Positions 6,153 through 6,357 of a stretch of 6,357 nt of DNA are shown one piece after another. The stretch lies in NCBI GenBank assembly GCA_041750975.1, contig JBGSYN010000095.1, positions 1 through 6,357 on the forward strand, in the 5' to 3' direction. The stretch is from JBGSYN01 sp041750975 (GTDB lineage: Bacteria > Pseudomonadota > Alphaproteobacteria > Geminicoccales > Geminicoccaceae). Under the pieces are notes generated by a model. The model had not been told where the DNA came from, did not search any database, and worked only from the letters and a program-made list of their open reading frames with translations. A program made the translations under genes and the position numbers. Within the stretch, counting starts at the first letter, position 1, and the number at the start of each line of letters is the position of its first letter.

Positions 6153-6357
6153 CTCGGCGGGGATCGAGCGTTCCCGGTCGGTCTATCGCCTGGACCAGCG
6201 TCACCTCGCCTCGCTCGAGCGCTTCTATCGGCCCTTGGTCAAAGCGGGCGATCTCGTCTTCGATATCGGGGCGCATCTCGGCGATCGGAGCGCCGTGCTG
6301 CGCAAGATCGGTGCGCGTGTCGTCGCTCTCGAGCCGCAGCCGGCGCTGGCGTCGCTT
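6136..6357 (+). CDS. FkbM-family SAM-dependent methyltransferase, N-terminal 74 residues only
   Basis: An ATG inside the end of the ThDP-enzyme gene opens a frame that runs to the window edge without a stop. After a short leader, residues 36-52 read KAGDLVFDIGAHLGDRS, the SAM-binding motif I of FkbM methyltransferases (Asp43, Gly45, Gly49), and VVALEPQPA (62-70) supplies the acidic residue (Glu66) expected to hold the SAM ribose. FkbM proteins are usually O-methyltransferases acting on sugars, polyketides or other small molecules; the acceptor here is unknown. TAAGG at 6128-6132 is a plausible ribosome site with a short 3-nt spacer. The 17-nt overlap with the upstream gene supports cotranscription. 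The family call rests on the N-terminal third only. Confidence 0.8.
   Translation, partial: MKAPSSSAGIERSRSVYRLDQRHLASLERFYRPLVKAGDLVFDIGAHLGDRSAVLRKIGARVVALEPQPALASL

Overview
The window is GC-rich, densely coding DNA with a strong preference for G or C at third codon positions. The protein families and the look of the code suggest a proteobacterium, most likely an alphaproteobacterium. That placement is an impression from composition and gene content; there is no rRNA or other marker gene here.

Layout: two genes run leftward and four run rightward from a divergent 240-bp promoter region (2084-2323). Leftward are a pfkB-type sugar-phosphate kinase gene (1148-2083) and, after a 139-bp AT-richer spacer, a PAPS-type sulfotransferase gene that runs off the left edge (1-1008). 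Rightward are a LysR-type regulator (2324-3205), an acyl-CoA dehydrogenase-superfamily enzyme (3332-4555), a thiamine-diphosphate enzyme of the acetolactate synthase/2-oxoacid decarboxylase fold (4548-6152) and the first 74 codons of an FkbM-type methyltransferase (6136 to the right edge). The last three overlap end to start (8 and 17 nt), so they are almost certainly one transcript with coupled translation.

The most interesting gene is the acyl-CoA dehydrogenase homologue. Both positions that supply the catalytic glutamate in this superfamily are non-acidic (Gln245 and Gly366), and an arginine sits at residue 85. This matches, from memory, the signature of 3-sulfinopropanoyl-CoA desulfinase (Acd of Advenella mimigardefordensis: Arg84, Gln246, no catalytic Glu), and long stretches of the protein resemble that enzyme. 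The likely reaction is therefore C-S cleavage of 3-sulfinopropanoyl-CoA to propanoyl-CoA and sulfite, not dehydrogenation. Its coupling to a ThDP enzyme of unknown substrate and an FkbM methyltransferase, behind a LysR regulator, is a gene arrangement I do not recognise and is the best candidate here for an undescribed pathway.

Regulatory signals: a perfect 16-bp palindrome covers the lysR stop codon upstream of the desulfinase-like gene, and its half-site recurs as an identical octamer upstream of lysR. This suggests, but does not prove, an operator shared by the two promoters. No tRNA, rRNA, CRISPR array, insertion sequence or integration site was seen.
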